Below are positions 7,757-18,790 of a stretch of 64,000 bases of DNA, one piece after another. Numbering within the stretch: position 1 is the stretch's first letter; each line of letters opens with the position of its first letter. Below the pieces are notes generated by a model. It made no database searches and was not told where the DNA came from. It saw nothing but the letters and a program-made list of their open reading frames with translations. The position numbers and the translations under genes were made by a program. This DNA is from Bradyrhizobium sp. 186 (GTDB taxonomy: Bacteria > Pseudomonadota > Alphaproteobacteria > Rhizobiales > Xanthobacteraceae). The DNA lies in contig NZ_CP082164.1 of assembly GCF_023101685.1 (NCBI RefSeq), forward strand, positions 10,349,026 through 10,413,025. The letters run 5' to 3'.

Positions 7757-8888
7757 TCGCGCCCGCACCGTCGGTGTGGATGCTGGTGACGACCGACATG
7801 CCTGGCACGAGCCGCGCCAGCAGCGGCTGGCTGTCGTCGAGCTGGATGCGCACGGGAATGCGCTGCACGACCTTGGTGAAGTTGCCGGTGGCGTTGTCCG
7901 GCGGCAGCAACGCTACTTGCGCGCCTGTCGCCGGGGCGATGCGCTCGACCTTGCCGCGGAGCTTTTCGCGCGGAAAACTGTCGATGGTGATCTCGACCGG
8001 CTGGCCCGGCTGCACGTGGGTGAGCTGGGTCTCCTTGTAGTTCGCGATCACGTAGACCTTCGGCAACGGCACCACGTTGATGAGGTTGGTGCCGATGTTG
8101 ACGTAGTCGCCGGGCTGCACCTGGCGCTCGCCGACGACGCCGTCGAAGGGCGCCGCGATCTTCGTATAGCCGAGCTTGAGCTTTGCGCTCGCCAGCGTCG
8201 CCTTGGTGGCTTCGAGATCGGCGGCGCGCTGCTTCTTGGTGCCTTGCAGGACTTCGAGCTGATGCTGTTGCGCGGCGATCACCGCACGGCTCGCGCGCAC
8301 GTCGGCCTGCGCCTTGGCGTAGCTAGCTACCGCCTGCTCGAACCGTTGCCGCGTGCCGGATTCGGTTTGCGACAGCGATTGCTGGCGCTCCTGCTCCTGC
8401 CGCGCCTCGACCTGCAGGGCTTCCGCCGACAGCCGCGCGGCCTCGGCCTGCGCGATCGTCGCATATTGCAGCTCGACCTGGTTGGCGAGATTGTCCAGCA
8501 CGGCCTGCGCGGCGGCAACCGCGGCCTCGGATTGCGCGACCTGCGCCTGGTAGTCGGCGGGATCAATCTGGATCAGGAGGCCGCCGGCCTTGACGCGCTG
8601 GAAGTCGGTCACCGCGACGGTCAACACTTCGCCGGAGACGCGGCTCGCAAGCCGCGTCAGCTCGGAGCGCACATAGGCGTCATTGGTGGTCTGGATCGCC
8701 GCATTGCCGACCCATTCGTCGAAGCGCAACGTCGCCAGCGCAACGAAGGCGAGCGCGACAATCACCGCAAACAACGGGATCGCGAGCCGGCTCCAGAGCG
8801 AGCTGGCCGGCGGTTGTGCCGGCTTGGGCGGCGCGGCGGGTGTGGCGGCGGCAGGCGGCGGCGACGAGACTTGTTCCTGTTGACTCAC
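7743..8888 (-). CDS. emrA: HlyD-family periplasmic adaptor (EmrA-type)
   Basis: This membrane-fusion protein of about 381 residues has a Pro/Ala-rich cytoplasmic start and one membrane helix (about residues 33-55, AIPLFAVIVALAFVALA). A barrel-sandwich (lipoyl-like) domain, split by an alpha-helical coiled coil rich in Ala, Gln and Glu (about 105-220), and a beta-barrel domain follow. It would bridge the EmrB-like pump encoded directly downstream to an outer-membrane channel. The start is uncertain: GTG 8888 or TTG 8906, with GGGGG nearby. Confidence 0.85.
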   Translation of the reverse strand: MSQQEQVSSPPPAAATPAAPPKPAQPPASSLWSRLAIPLFAVIVALAFVALATLRFDEWVGNAAIQTTNDAYVRSELTRLASRVSGEVLTVAVTDFQRVKAGGLLIQIDPADYQAQVAQSEAAVAAAQAVLDNLANQVELQYATIAQAEAARLSAEALQVEARQEQERQQSLSQTESGTRQRFEQAVASYAKAQADVRASRAVIAAQQHQLEVLQGTKKQRAADLEATKATLASAKLKLGYTKIAAPFDGVVGERQVQPGDYVNIGTNLINVVPLPKVYVIANYKETQLTHVQPGQPVEITIDSFPREKLRGKVERIAPATGAQVALLPPDNATGNFTKVVQRIPVRIQLDDSQPLLARLVPGMSVVTSIHTDGAGANGGK

Positions 8889-8931
8889 GACATGCCCCCA
8901 AAACAACTTCGTCCAACCACAAATCCCACCA

Positions 8932-8974
8932 CCGTCATTCCGGGACGGTCCGAAGGACCGGACCCGGAATGACG
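8932..8974. repeat. REP-like palindrome, family C
   Basis: CCGTCATTCCGGG and CCCGGAATGACGG are facing arms around a GC-rich inner stem. Longer relatives with the same outer arms (GTCATTCCGG) occur at 12964-13039 and 21018-21097. It lies between the emrA start and the nth stop. Confidence 0.7.
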
Positions 8975-8990
8975 GAGCATGAATACTGCC

Positions 8991-9743
8991 TCAGACCGTC
9001 TTCTCCGGCCACCGGCAGAGATCGTTGATCAGGCACACCTCGCAGCGCGGCTTGCGCGCGAGGCAAGTATAACGGCCGTGCAGGATCAGCCAATGATGCG
9101 CATGCAGCATGAACTCGGCCGGGATCACCTTTTCGAGACCGAGCTCGACCTCGAGCGGCGTCTTGCCGGGCGCAAGGGCGGTGCGGTTGCCGACGCGGAA
9201 GACATGCGTGTCGACCGCCATGGTGTGCTCGCCAAAGGCCATGTTGAGCACCACATTGGCGGTCTTGCGCCCGGCGCCGGGCAATGACTCGATCTCGGCA
9301 CGTGTGCGCGGCACCTCGCCGCCGAACTCGCCGAGTAGCTTGGCCGACAGCCCGATCACATTCTTGGCCTTGGTGCGGTAGAGGCCGATGGTCTTGATGT
9401 AGTCGCGAAGCCTGTCCTCGCCGAGATCGAGCATCTTCTGCGGGGTATCGGCGACCTCAAACAATTCGCGCGTCGCCTTGTTGACGCCGGCGTCGGTCGC
9501 CTGCGCCGACAGCACCACGGCAACAAGCAGCGTATAGGGATTGAGATGCTCGAGCTCGCCCTTCGGCTCCGGGTTGGCTTTGCGAAAACGGCTGAAGGCC
9601 TCGTGGATCTCGGCCTGCGTCCAGGGTCTTGTGGCCTCGAGCGCTTTCTTCGCGGCTGCCCTCGGCTTTGCTACGGCGGGCTTCGCCTTTTTCTTCGGCA
9701 CGGCCGCTTTGCGCGGGGCCTGCTTGCGGGTGATTTTTGCCAT
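8991..9743 (-). CDS. nth: Endonuclease III (DNA glycosylase/AP lyase)
   Basis: This 250-residue base-excision-repair enzyme removes oxidised pyrimidines and cuts abasic sites. It has the helix-hairpin-helix ([14 protein letters not shown]), the catalytic Lys within that hairpin, the catalytic Asp in the following VDTHVFR, and the C-terminal four-cysteine 4Fe-4S loop (CLARKPRCEVCLINDLC). The first 40 residues are an extra Lys/Ala/Pro-rich tail (PRKAAVPKKKAKPAVAKPR) not found in the E. coli enzyme, perhaps for DNA binding. ATG 9743 is only 22 bp from the start of the divergent DUF2244 gene, so their promoters must overlap or lie inside the reading frames. Confidence 0.93.
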   Translation of the reverse strand: MAKITRKQAPRKAAVPKKKAKPAVAKPRAAAKKALEATRPWTQAEIHEAFSRFRKANPEPKGELEHLNPYTLLVAVVLSAQATDAGVNKATRELFEVADTPQKMLDLGEDRLRDYIKTIGLYRTKAKNVIGLSAKLLGEFGGEVPRTRAEIESLPGAGRKTANVVLNMAFGEHTMAVDTHVFRVGNRTALAPGKTPLEVELGLEKVIPAEFMLHAHHWLILHGRYTCLARKPRCEVCLINDLCRWPEKTV

Positions 9744-9765
9744 GATCGGGATATACTGACGGACC

Positions 9766-10299
9766 ATGAGCACAGGCAACGAAATTGAGCGCGAGCGATC
9801 TGAAAGCGAGAGCGAGCCGCAGATCTTCTCCGCGCTGCTGACGCCGCACCGCTCGCTGAACCGCACCGGCTTTCTCGCCGTGATGCTGTTTTTGAGCGTC
9901 GTCAGCTTCGTCACCGGCATCGCGTTCCTGATGATGGGGGCGTGGCCGGTGTTCGGCTTCTTTGGCCTCGACGTGCTGGTGATCTGGTGGGCCTTCAAGG
10001 TCAATTTCCGCGCCGCGCGGGCCAGCGAGGAGATTGTGGTCACGCCGTCCGAGTTGCGCGTGCGCCGCATCAGCCATCGCGGCCAGGTCGCCGAATGGAC
10101 CTTCAACCCGCTCTGGGTCCGGCTCGACCAGGAGGTCGACGAGGAATACGGCATCGAGCACCTCTATCTGATCTCGCGCGGCCGCAGGCTCCTGATCGGC
10201 GGATTTTTGGGGCCCGACGAAAAGGCAAGTTTTTACAAAGCCTTGGTAGGAGCCCTGAACGCCGCCCGGCGCGGGCCGAGCTACAATCCGTCGACCTGA
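9766..10299 (+). CDS. DUF2244 domain membrane protein
   Basis: This 177-residue protein has two adjacent transmembrane segments (about residues 42-85, VMLFLSVVSFVTGIAF and VFGFFGLDVLVIWW). A cytoplasmic beta-rich domain follows, with the family's WTFNPLWVRL and GRRLLIGGFL patches. DUF2244 proteins are widespread in alphaproteobacteria and have no established function. The gene is divergent from nth and followed by an AraC/Ogt fusion gene in the same direction 55 bp later. Confidence 0.82.
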   Translation: MSTGNEIERERSESESEPQIFSALLTPHRSLNRTGFLAVMLFLSVVSFVTGIAFLMMGAWPVFGFFGLDVLVIWWAFKVNFRAARASEEIVVTPSELRVRRISHRGQVAEWTFNPLWVRLDQEVDEEYGIEHLYLISRGRRLLIGGFLGPDEKASFYKALVGALNAARRGPSYNPST

Positions 10300-10354
10300 G
10301 CGGAGGTCGGAAATCGGGTGGTTTCCGCCAGGCACCTCCCCTACATTTCCGGTC

Positions 10355-11251
10355 ATGATGACACTCGCCATACATGACCAGCGCCTGGCCAAGCCGGGCC
10401 TCCAGAACGCCGCGATGCGCGACTACGATTCCGTGCGCCGGGCGATCGCCTTCATCTCGGAAAACTGGCGCGCGCAGCCGACCATCGAGGCGATGGCGGA
10501 CGCGGCCGGCGTCACGCCGGATGAGCTGCATCATCTCTTTCGCCGCTGGGCCTCGATCACGCCAAAGGCGTTCATGCAGGCGCTCACCCTTGATCACGCC
10601 AAGGGCCTGTTGCGGGACTCCGCCAGCATCCTCGATGCGGCGCTCGACTCCGGTCTCTCGGGCCCGGGCCGGTTGCACGATCTCTTCGTCACCCATGAGG
10701 CGATGTCGCCGGGCGAATGGAAGAACGGCGGCGCGGGCCTGACGCTACGCTACGGTTTCCATCACTCGCCGTTCGGCACGGCGATCGTGATCGCGACCGA
10801 TCGCGGCTTGTCGGGGCTCGCCTTTGCCGATCACGGTGAGGAGAAGGTCGCATTGGCCGACATGACGCGACGCTGGCCGAACGCAACCTATGTCGAGGAT
10901 CACGAAGGCACCGCCCCGCTCGCCCAGCGCATTTTCGACACGAAACTCTGGCGACCCGATCAACCGCTTCGCGTGGTCATGATCGGCACCGATTTCGAAG
11001 TGCGGGTATGGGAGACGCTGTTGAAGATCCCGATGGGCCGCGCGGTGTCCTATTCGGACATCGCCTGCAACATCAAAAGCCCGAAGGCCTCGCGCGCCGT
11101 TGGTGCCGCGGTCGGCAAGAACCCCGTGTCCTTCGTCGTCCCCTGCCACCGCGCGCTCGGCAAGAGCGGCGCGCTCACCGGCTATCACTGGGGCATCACC
11201 CGCAAGCAGGCGATGCTGGGCTGGGAAGCGGGTCAGTTGGGGGTGCAGTAG
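10355..11251 (+). CDS. AraC-type regulator fused to O6-alkylguanine-DNA alkyltransferase (Ada-like)
   Basis: This 298-residue protein has two parts. Residues about 20-115 are an AraC-type helix-turn-helix pair (DYDSVRRAIAF...MADAAGVTPDELHHLFRRWASITPKAF). Residues about 125-295 are an alkyltransferase with the active-site Cys264 in VVPCHRALG. The domain order is that of E. coli Ada, but the N-terminal zinc-cysteine domain that senses methyl phosphotriesters is missing. It can be expected to repair O6-methylguanine by irreversible transfer to Cys264. Whether it also regulates genes is open. The shorter family form is common in alphaproteobacteria. Start at ATG 10355 or 10358; the ribosome site is weak. 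Confidence 0.9.
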   Translation: MMTLAIHDQRLAKPGLQNAAMRDYDSVRRAIAFISENWRAQPTIEAMADAAGVTPDELHHLFRRWASITPKAFMQALTLDHAKGLLRDSASILDAALDSGLSGPGRLHDLFVTHEAMSPGEWKNGGAGLTLRYGFHHSPFGTAIVIATDRGLSGLAFADHGEEKVALADMTRRWPNATYVEDHEGTAPLAQRIFDTKLWRPDQPLRVVMIGTDFEVRVWETLLKIPMGRAVSYSDIACNIKSPKASRAVGAAVGKNPVSFVVPCHRALGKSGALTGYHWGITRKQAMLGWEAGQLGVQ

Positions 11252-11261
11252 ATTTACATTG

Positions 11262-11402
11262 TCGTCCCGGCGAAGGCCGGGACCCATACCGCGTGATCTA
11301 TCGATGGTGGGTGGTGCCAGTCCCACGCGAAGACACGATAACAGCAAGTCTTCGCCAAACCTCTCCCTGTGCTTATGGGTCCCGGCCTTCGCCGGGACGA
11401 CA
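11262..11402. repeat. Interspersed palindromic repeat, family A
   Basis: This is a 141-bp element with facing ends: GTCGTCCCGGCGAAGGCCGG at the left and CCGGCCTTCGCCGGGACGAC at the right. The inner part includes CTTCGCCAAACCTCTCCCTG, shared with the copies at 17-70 and 40474-40594. It lies between the converging ogt-like gene and gpmA. Confidence 0.75.
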
Positions 11403-11421
11403 CGGAGTGTTGGGTACGCCG

Positions 11422-12045
11422 CTACGATGCCAGATCCAGCTTCGACGCCACCGTCGAATCCGCATTCAGCCGGTAGATGATCGGCACGCCAGTGGCGAGC
11501 TCGCGCTTCAAGATACCTTCGGGCGTGAGCTTCTCCAGCACCATGATCAGCGCGCGCAGCGAGTTGCCGTGGGCGGCGACCAAAGTGCGCTTGCCGTTGA
11601 GCACGGCGGGCAAAATCTCCTGCACGTAATAGGGCAGCGCGCGCGCCAGCGTGTCCTTCAGGCTTTCGCCGCCGGGGGGCGGCACGTCGTAGGAGCGGCG
11701 CCAGATCAGCACCTGGTCCTCGCCCCATTTCTTGCGCGCATCGTCCTTGTTGAGACCGGAGAGATCGCCATAGTCGCGCTCGTTCAGCGCGAGGTCCTTG
11801 CTGGTCGGCAGACCTTTCTGGTCGAGCTCGCCGAGAATGAGATCAAGTGTGTGCTGCGCGCGCGTCAGTACCGAGGTGTAGGCGACGTCGAACACGAGTC
11901 CCTGCGCCTTCAGCTTGCGGCCGGCTTCCCTGGCTTCAGTCACGCCGAGCTCGGTGAGATCGGGATCCTTCCAGCCCGTGAACAGGTTCTTCAAATTCCA
12001 ATCGCTCTGGCCGTGGCGCACGAGCACGAGAAGACGTTCGCTCAT
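11422..12045 (-). CDS. gpmA: 2,3-bisphosphoglycerate-dependent phosphoglycerate mutase
   Basis: This 207-residue enzyme interconverts 3- and 2-phosphoglycerate in glycolysis and gluconeogenesis. The phospho-accepting His sits in [10 protein letters not shown] at the N-terminus, the second catalytic His in [11 protein letters not shown] near residue 155, and the catalytic Glu in LNERDYG. The protein is shorter than the 250-residue E. coli enzyme, as is usual in Rhizobiales. ATG 12045 is preferred over the adjacent TTG 12048. It starts 19 bp after dapB and is probably transcribed with it. Confidence 0.93.
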   Translation of the reverse strand: MSERLLVLVRHGQSDWNLKNLFTGWKDPDLTELGVTEAREAGRKLKAQGLVFDVAYTSVLTRAQHTLDLILGELDQKGLPTSKDLALNERDYGDLSGLNKDDARKKWGEDQVLIWRRSYDVPPPGGESLKDTLARALPYYVQEILPAVLNGKRTLVAAHGNSLRALIMVLEKLTPEGILKRELATGVPIIYRLNADSTVASKLDLAS

Positions 12046-12064
12046 CAACTGCTTTCCGTTTTGT

Positions 12065-12880
12065 TCAGATGTCGGTCAGGCCGAGCACGTCGGCCATCGA
12101 ATAAAGCCCCGGACTCTTGCCGTGCGCCCACAACGCCGCCTTCAGCGCGCCGTGGGCAAACAGCATGCGATCCTCGGCGTGATGCGACAGCGTCAGGCGC
12201 TCGAACGGACCGAGAAAGCTCACGCTGTGGTCGCCGGCCGCGGTGCCGCCCCGCAAGGAGGCAAATCCGATATCGCCGGAGCGGCGCGCGCCGGTGATGC
12301 CGTCGCGGCCGCGCACGCAATGCTCGTCCAGCGCGATGCCGCGGCCGCTGGCGGCGGCCTGGCCCAGCATCAGCGCCGTGCCCGAGGGCGCGTCGATCTT
12401 CATCCGGTGATGGGTTTCGACGATCTCGATGTCGAAGCTCGGATCGAGTGCCTTGGCGACGCGCTTGACCACCGCGGCGAGCAGGTTGACGCCGAGACTC
12501 ATATTGCCCGACTGCACGACCACCGCGCGGTTGGTGACGCTCTTGATCACGGCATCATCGGAGCCCGAAAGACCGGTCGTGCCGATCACGTGCACGAGGC
12601 CACGCTGGGCGGCGATCGCGACGTTGGCGATGGTCGCCGCCGGCACGGTGAAATCAAGGATGCCGTCGGCATCCTTCGACATCGCCCAGAGGTCGGCGGA
12701 GATCATGATGCCGTTGGCAGGGAGCCCTGCGAGCACGCCGGCATCCTTGCCGAGCAGGTCGGAGCCCGGCGCCTCCAGCGCGCCGGCCAGCACCGCGCCT
12801 TTGCTCTCGGCAATCGCCCGCGTCAACGCCCGGCCCATCCGGCCGCCGGCTCCAGCAACAATCAAACGCATATCGGACAT
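12065..12880 (-). CDS. dapB: 4-hydroxy-tetrahydrodipicolinate reductase
   Basis: This 271-residue NAD(P)H-dependent enzyme of the diaminopimelate/lysine pathway has the Rossmann motif [10 protein letters not shown] at residues 10-19. The substrate motif [15 protein letters not shown], with its catalytic His and Lys, lies near residue 155. Length and motifs are normal. It is the first gene of a two-gene unit with gpmA. Start MSDMRL; an internal ATG three codons later is possible. Confidence 0.95.
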   Translation of the reverse strand: MSDMRLIVAGAGGRMGRALTRAIAESKGAVLAGALEAPGSDLLGKDAGVLAGLPANGIMISADLWAMSKDADGILDFTVPAATIANVAIAAQRGLVHVIGTTGLSGSDDAVIKSVTNRAVVVQSGNMSLGVNLLAAVVKRVAKALDPSFDIEIVETHHRMKIDAPSGTALMLGQAAASGRGIALDEHCVRGRDGITGARRSGDIGFASLRGGTAAGDHSVSFLGPFERLTLSHHAEDRMLFAHGALKAALWAHGKSPGLYSMADVLGLTDI

Positions 12881-12963
12881 GGTGTGATCCTCTCACGGCC
12901 GTTGTAGCGGCGGGACGCAGTTCCGGCAACCGAGGGGCACAAGCGTCGTCACGCCACGCACGC

Positions 12964-13039
12964 GTCATTCCGGGGCGATGCGGAGCATCGAACCCGGAAT
13001 CTCGAGATTCCGGGTTCGCCCTCGGCGCCCCGGAATGAC
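12964..13039. repeat. REP-like palindrome, family C
   Basis: A 76-bp element bounded by GTCATTCCGGGGCG and CGCCCCGGAATGAC, with an inner inverted pair GGAATCTCGAGATTCC. It closely matches the copy at 21018-21097. It sits between the dapB start and the end of the DUF1330 gene. Confidence 0.75.
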
Positions 13040-13055
13040 AATGCGCCTACGACGG

Positions 13056-13355
13056 CTACGGACCGTCATAGCCCTCGATGATGATGAGGTCGGCGATGGA
13101 GTGCGGCTGGCGCACCTTGATGTTGGCCTGGTATTCCGGCGAGTTGTAGCAGGTGATCGCGGTCTCGTAGTCGGGGAATTCGATCACGACGTTGCGGGTG
13201 CGGCTCTGGCCCTCGACTGTCGTGAAACGGCCGCCACGGACGACGAAGCGGCCGCCGAATTTTTTGAAAATCGCGTCATTGGCGGCGACATAGGGCTTGT
13301 AGCCCTCGTCATTGTTAACGTCGACGCGTGCGATCCAGTAGCCTTTTGCTGCCAT
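13056..13355 (-). CDS. DUF1330 domain protein
   Basis: This 99-residue small ferredoxin-like (dimeric alpha-beta barrel) protein has the family's KGYWIARVDV start, FVVRGGRF core and FPDYETAITCYNSPEY motif. The biochemical role of DUF1330 proteins is not established. It lies 18 bp after pyrF in the same direction and is probably co-transcribed with it. The link to pyrimidine synthesis is positional only. Confidence 0.88.
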   Translation of the reverse strand: MAAKGYWIARVDVNNDEGYKPYVAANDAIFKKFGGRFVVRGGRFTTVEGQSRTRNVVIEFPDYETAITCYNSPEYQANIKVRQPHSIADLIIIEGYDGP

Positions 13356-13373
13356 CGTTCTTCTCCTGTTTGT

Positions 13374-14084
13374 TCAGCCCAATGCCTGCGCGATCTCGGC
13401 CTGGATGGCCTCGGCGACAGCCTTCGGATCGGCGGCTTCCACCACCGGCCGCCCGACGACGAGATAGTCGGCGCCGGCCGCGATCGCGCGTCCCGGCGTC
13501 ATGATGCGCTTCTGGTCGCCGGTCGCCGAGCCCGCCGGCCGGATGCCGGGGGTGACGAGGTTCATCTGATGGCCGACGATCTTGCGCAAGGCGCCTGCTT
13601 CCTCCGGCGCGCAGACCAGGCCGTCGATACCGAGCACCTGCGCCTGCTGCGCCCGCGCTTCGACCAGCTCGGAGACGCCGAGCCGATAGCCGGCGGCATG
13701 CAGATCGTCATCGTTGTAGGAAGTCAGCACGGTGACCGCGAGGATCTTCAGGCTGGAGCTGCCGCGGCCTTCCACGGCGCCCTTCATGGTCTGCGGATAG
13801 GCGTGCACGGTGACGAAGGTCGCGCCCAGCCTGGATACGCTCTCCACGCCGCGCCTCACCGTATTGCCGATGTCGTGCATCTTGAGATCGGCAAACACCT
13901 TCTTGCCCTTGTCGGCGAGCTTGCCGATCAGCGGCAGGCCGCCTGCATAAGCGAGCTGATAGCCGATCTTGTAGAACGTGACGCTGTCGCCGAGCCTTGC
14001 GACCATCGCCTCCGCGTCCTCCGGACTCGGCAAATCGAGCGCGGCGATCAGGCGGTCTTTTGGGGCGATTTCGGCTGGCGTCAT
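13374..14084 (-). CDS. pyrF: Orotidine 5'-phosphate decarboxylase
   Basis: This 236-residue TIM-barrel enzyme makes UMP from OMP, the last step of pyrimidine synthesis. The catalytic Asp-Lys-Asp array is visible in [12 protein letters not shown] near residue 65. The phosphate-binding end VTPGIRP and the VVGRPV strand are also present. It lies 6 bp downstream of the flavin-reductase gene and 18 bp upstream of the DUF1330 gene, which suggests a three-gene operon. Confidence 0.95.
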   Translation of the reverse strand: MTPAEIAPKDRLIAALDLPSPEDAEAMVARLGDSVTFYKIGYQLAYAGGLPLIGKLADKGKKVFADLKMHDIGNTVRRGVESVSRLGATFVTVHAYPQTMKGAVEGRGSSSLKILAVTVLTSYNDDDLHAAGYRLGVSELVEARAQQAQVLGIDGLVCAPEEAGALRKIVGHQMNLVTPGIRPAGSATGDQKRIMTPGRAIAAGADYLVVGRPVVEAADPKAVAEAIQAEIAQALG

Positions 14085-14090
14085 GTCACC

Positions 14091-14669
14091 TCACATCATG
14101 CGTTGGGAAATGTCGATCAACTGCCGCACCATCTCCTTCAGCGCGTCGATATCGGCCTGGTTCTTGAGCCTGTCCATATCGTCATAGGCCTGGTCGGCAA
14201 AGGCGAGCGTGAGCTGGCTGGCGATCACATTGGCGTGGCAGGAGGTCAGGATCAGCCGCAACGCCCCAACCGCGCGGGCAGCGCCGAGCCTATTCTGCGA
14301 GGCGCCTGCGAGCGCGAAGACACGGTTGCGGAACACCTCGCCGCGCGCCTCATGCGGATCCTGCACGCGGCTGACCCAGTCGATCGCGTTCTTCAGGAGC
14401 GGCGGCACCGAAGCATTGTATTCGGGCGTGACGATGAGCACGCCATGATGCGCGCCGATCATCCGCTTGAGATTGACCGCATGCTTGGGCACGCCGGACT
14501 TGGCCTGAAGATCGCCGTCATAGATCGGCAGCGGGAAATCGGCGAGCGAGATGCGGGTGACGTCGACACCGGCCTGGGCGAATTCATAAGCGGCCACCGC
14601 CGCCAGCTTCGCGTTATGCGAGCCGGTGCGCAGCGAGCCGGGAATGACCAGGATTTTGGGTGCGGACAT
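14091..14669 (-). CDS. NADPH-dependent FMN reductase family protein
   Basis: This 192-residue flavodoxin-fold protein has the FMN-phosphate loop GSLRTGSHN near the N-terminus and the second flavin motif TPEYNASVPPLLKNAIDW near residue 80. It belongs to the SsuE/ChrR/ArsH-like NAD(P)H:flavin or quinone reductases. The electron acceptor cannot be told from sequence. ATG 14669 is chosen over an upstream in-frame TTG at 14678. It is the likely first gene of a unit with pyrF and the DUF1330 gene. Confidence 0.87.
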   Translation of the reverse strand: MSAPKILVIPGSLRTGSHNAKLAAVAAYEFAQAGVDVTRISLADFPLPIYDGDLQAKSGVPKHAVNLKRMIGAHHGVLIVTPEYNASVPPLLKNAIDWVSRVQDPHEARGEVFRNRVFALAGASQNRLGAARAVGALRLILTSCHANVIASQLTLAFADQAYDDMDRLKNQADIDALKEMVRQLIDISQRMM

Positions 14670-14726
14670 CCAATCCAATTGCGTTCGGCGAAACGAGCCC
14701 GCCGCGCAAAGAGGAAGCCGGCGGAA

Positions 14727-15326
14727 TTAGTCCTTGCGATACACCCAGACGCGAGCCGGCGGAAGGTTCATCCAGATCCGTTCCGAGGCCTCTGTGGACA
14801 CGCCTGGCAGCGATTTCGGGATCGGCGGCACCACCGCGTAGGTGAACTGGACGAAGGGGGCGCCGGGTGCGAGCGCCGTGAAGGCGTCGCGAATGAGCCG
14901 CAGCCGCGTCAGCATCGGTTTGGTCACCAGCGGCAGGCCGGAGACCACGGCGGACGCCGGCGCGCTCAGGACGTTCCAGAGCGTGTCACGCAGCCGATAG
15001 GCATCGCCCTGCACCACCTTGGCTTGCGGATAACGGTCGCGCAGCAGCGCGCAGAAGCCGGGATTGTATTCGACCAGGACAAGACGCTTCTGGTCGACGC
15101 CGCGCTCGACCAAGGCTGAGGTGATGGCGCCGGTGCCGGGCCCGAGCTCGACCACCGGTGCGTCCGAGTTGACATCGACATAATGGGCCATGGTCCGGGC
15201 CAAAAGCTTTCCGGACGGCATTACCGCGCCCATGTGGAGGGGCTTTTCGATCCACGACCTTAGAAAGCGCACCTCGTCGTCAAGACGGGGCTTCTTCAAC
15301 GCACGCGCGGACGATGGCAATGGCAT
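14727..15326 (-). CDS. pmtA: Phospholipid N-methyltransferase, PmtA-type
   Basis: This is a 199-residue SAM-dependent methyltransferase. The SAM site is VVELGPGTGAITSAL near residue 60, followed by the acidic strand LVLVEYNPGF and the VVSGLPLV motif (post-I/IV). PmtA methylates phosphatidylethanolamine stepwise toward phosphatidylcholine at the inner membrane. The size and N-terminus (FLRSWIEKPLHMGAVMPSG) fit the rhizobial PmtA type rather than the rRNA methylase KsgA. From memory, the Bradyrhizobium pmtA was found next to dnaKJ, and that is the arrangement here: it lies 88 bp downstream of dnaJ. I cannot prove the substrate from sequence. Confidence 0.82.
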   Translation of the reverse strand: MPLPSSARALKKPRLDDEVRFLRSWIEKPLHMGAVMPSGKLLARTMAHYVDVNSDAPVVELGPGTGAITSALVERGVDQKRLVLVEYNPGFCALLRDRYPQAKVVQGDAYRLRDTLWNVLSAPASAVVSGLPLVTKPMLTRLRLIRDAFTALAPGAPFVQFTYAVVPPIPKSLPGVSTEASERIWMNLPPARVWVYRKD

Positions 15327-15414
15327 GTCAGGACCGGACGGGACCGCGTGACCGCGGCGTGTCAGAAAATGGTCACAAAGACGTATAGGCCCAAGGCGAA
15401 ACGGTCAAGACGAG

Positions 15415-16542
15415 TCAACTCGCCCGATTACCGAAGAAATCCTTGACCTTGGTAAAGAAGCCTTCGGATTCCGGCTGGGTGTTGTCGGAGGAGAGCTTTT
15501 CGAACTCGGCCAGCAATTCCTGCTGCTTCTTGGTGAGATTCTGCGGGGTCTCGACCACGACCTGGACATACATGTCGCCCATTTGGCGCGAGCGCAGCAC
15601 CGGCATGCCTTTTGATGCAATGCGGAATCGGCGGGCGGACTGGGTTCCGGCCGGCACCTTCACCTTGGTCTTGCCCTTGTCGATGGTCGGCACCTCGAAT
15701 TCGCCGCCGAGCGCCGCCGTCACCATCGAGATCGGCACACGGCAATACAAGTCGGCGCCGTCGCGCTGGAAGAACTGGTGCTGGGCCAGCGACAGGAAGA
15801 TGTAGAGGTCGCCGGGCGGGCCGCCACGGACACCGGCTTCGCCTTCGCCGGCGAGCCTGATCCTCGTGCCGTCCTCAACGCCCGGGGGAATGTTGACCGA
15901 CAGATTCCGCTCGCGGGTCACCCGGCCCTGTCCCGAGCAGGACGGGCAGGCGTCCTCGATCATCTGGCCACGGCCTTGGCAGCCAGGGCAGGTGCGCTCG
16001 AGGGTGAAGAAGCCCTGCGACTGCCGCACGCGTCCGGCACCGCCGCAGGTCGAGCAGGTCTTCGGCTTGGTGCCGGCCTTGGCGCCGATACCCGAGCAGG
16101 CCTCGCAGGTGACGGAGACCGGGATCTCGATCTGCGCGGTCTTGCCGCCAAAGGCTTCCTCGAGCGTGATCTCCATGTTGTAGCGCAGGTCAGCGCCGCG
16201 CTCGCGGCCGCCACGGCCGCGCTGTCCGGCCATGCCGAACAGGTCCTCGAAAATGTCGGAGAAGGACGAGGCAAAGCCTGCGCCGAAACCGGCGCCCCCA
16301 CCAGGACCGCCCTGCTCGAAGGCGGCATGGCCGAAACGGTCATAGGCCGCGCGCTTGTCCTTGTCCTTCAGGATCTCGTAGGCCTCGTTGATTTCCTTGA
16401 ACCGGACTTCGCTGGTGTCATCCCCCGGATTGCGGTCGGGGTGAAATTTCATCGCAAGCTTGCGGAAGGACGATTTCAATATGGAATCGTCAGCGTTGCG
16501 TTCGACTTCGAGGGTTTCGTAATAGCAGCGCTTGGTGGACAT
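15415..16542 (-). CDS. dnaJ: Chaperone DnaJ
   Basis: This 375-residue type I Hsp40 co-chaperone stimulates DnaK. It has an N-terminal J domain with the HPD motif ([10 protein letters not shown]), a Gly/Phe-rich linker ([14 protein letters not shown]), and four CxxCxGxG zinc repeats ([32 protein letters not shown]). A substrate-binding C-terminal domain follows. It lies 244 bp after dnaK in the same direction. Transcription from the dnaK promoter is likely, with a hairpin in the gap that may lower dnaJ expression. Confidence 0.97.
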   Translation of the reverse strand: MSTKRCYYETLEVERNADDSILKSSFRKLAMKFHPDRNPGDDTSEVRFKEINEAYEILKDKDKRAAYDRFGHAAFEQGGPGGGAGFGAGFASSFSDIFEDLFGMAGQRGRGGRERGADLRYNMEITLEEAFGGKTAQIEIPVSVTCEACSGIGAKAGTKPKTCSTCGGAGRVRQSQGFFTLERTCPGCQGRGQMIEDACPSCSGQGRVTRERNLSVNIPPGVEDGTRIRLAGEGEAGVRGGPPGDLYIFLSLAQHQFFQRDGADLYCRVPISMVTAALGGEFEVPTIDKGKTKVKVPAGTQSARRFRIASKGMPVLRSRQMGDMYVQVVVETPQNLTKKQQELLAEFEKLSSDNTQPESEGFFTKVKDFFGNRAS

Positions 16543-16714
16543 GTCTGACTCGGCCTATCCAATCGCGATTCAAGTCGGAGCGAAACAACGTCGCCACGCG
16601 ACGATATAAGCGCCCTTCCGCCTTGCGGCAGGGGGCAGCACGGCGGAGTTGAGAATAACGGCTGGAAATTGATCGATCGTAACGGGAACACGGCCCGTCG
16701 AACCCGACACCAAC

Positions 16715-16737
16715 GCCTCCCCCTTGAAGGGGGAGGC
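16715..16737. other. Hairpin in the dnaK-dnaJ gap
   Basis: GCCTCCCCCTT and AAGGGGGAGGC form perfect 11-bp arms around a single base. It lies 50 bp after the dnaK stop. Without a T-tract it is more likely an RNA-processing or attenuating structure than a full terminator. The rest of the 244-bp gap shows nothing I can name. Confidence 0.45.
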
Positions 16738-16786
16738 CGATCGAGCGTATGGGGTCCAAGCCGTCCGCATCATCACCCTCGCGGGC

Positions 16787-18688
<1,902 letters not shown>

Positions 18689-18790
18689 GGTCCTGATATC
18701 CTTGTTTTTGCGGCAGGCTGGCTGGGCCCAGAAGGCACCCGAACCGAAACCCCCTAAGATCAAACATCCGCGATATTGCGATGATTGAGG

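Noticed and set aside
12978..15119. Long plus-strand open frame of 713 codons opposite pyrF, the flavin reductase and pmtA
   Set aside because: It is antisense to clearly recognised genes, is rich in Arg, Gly and Asp as expected from a high-GC shadow frame, and shows no domain.
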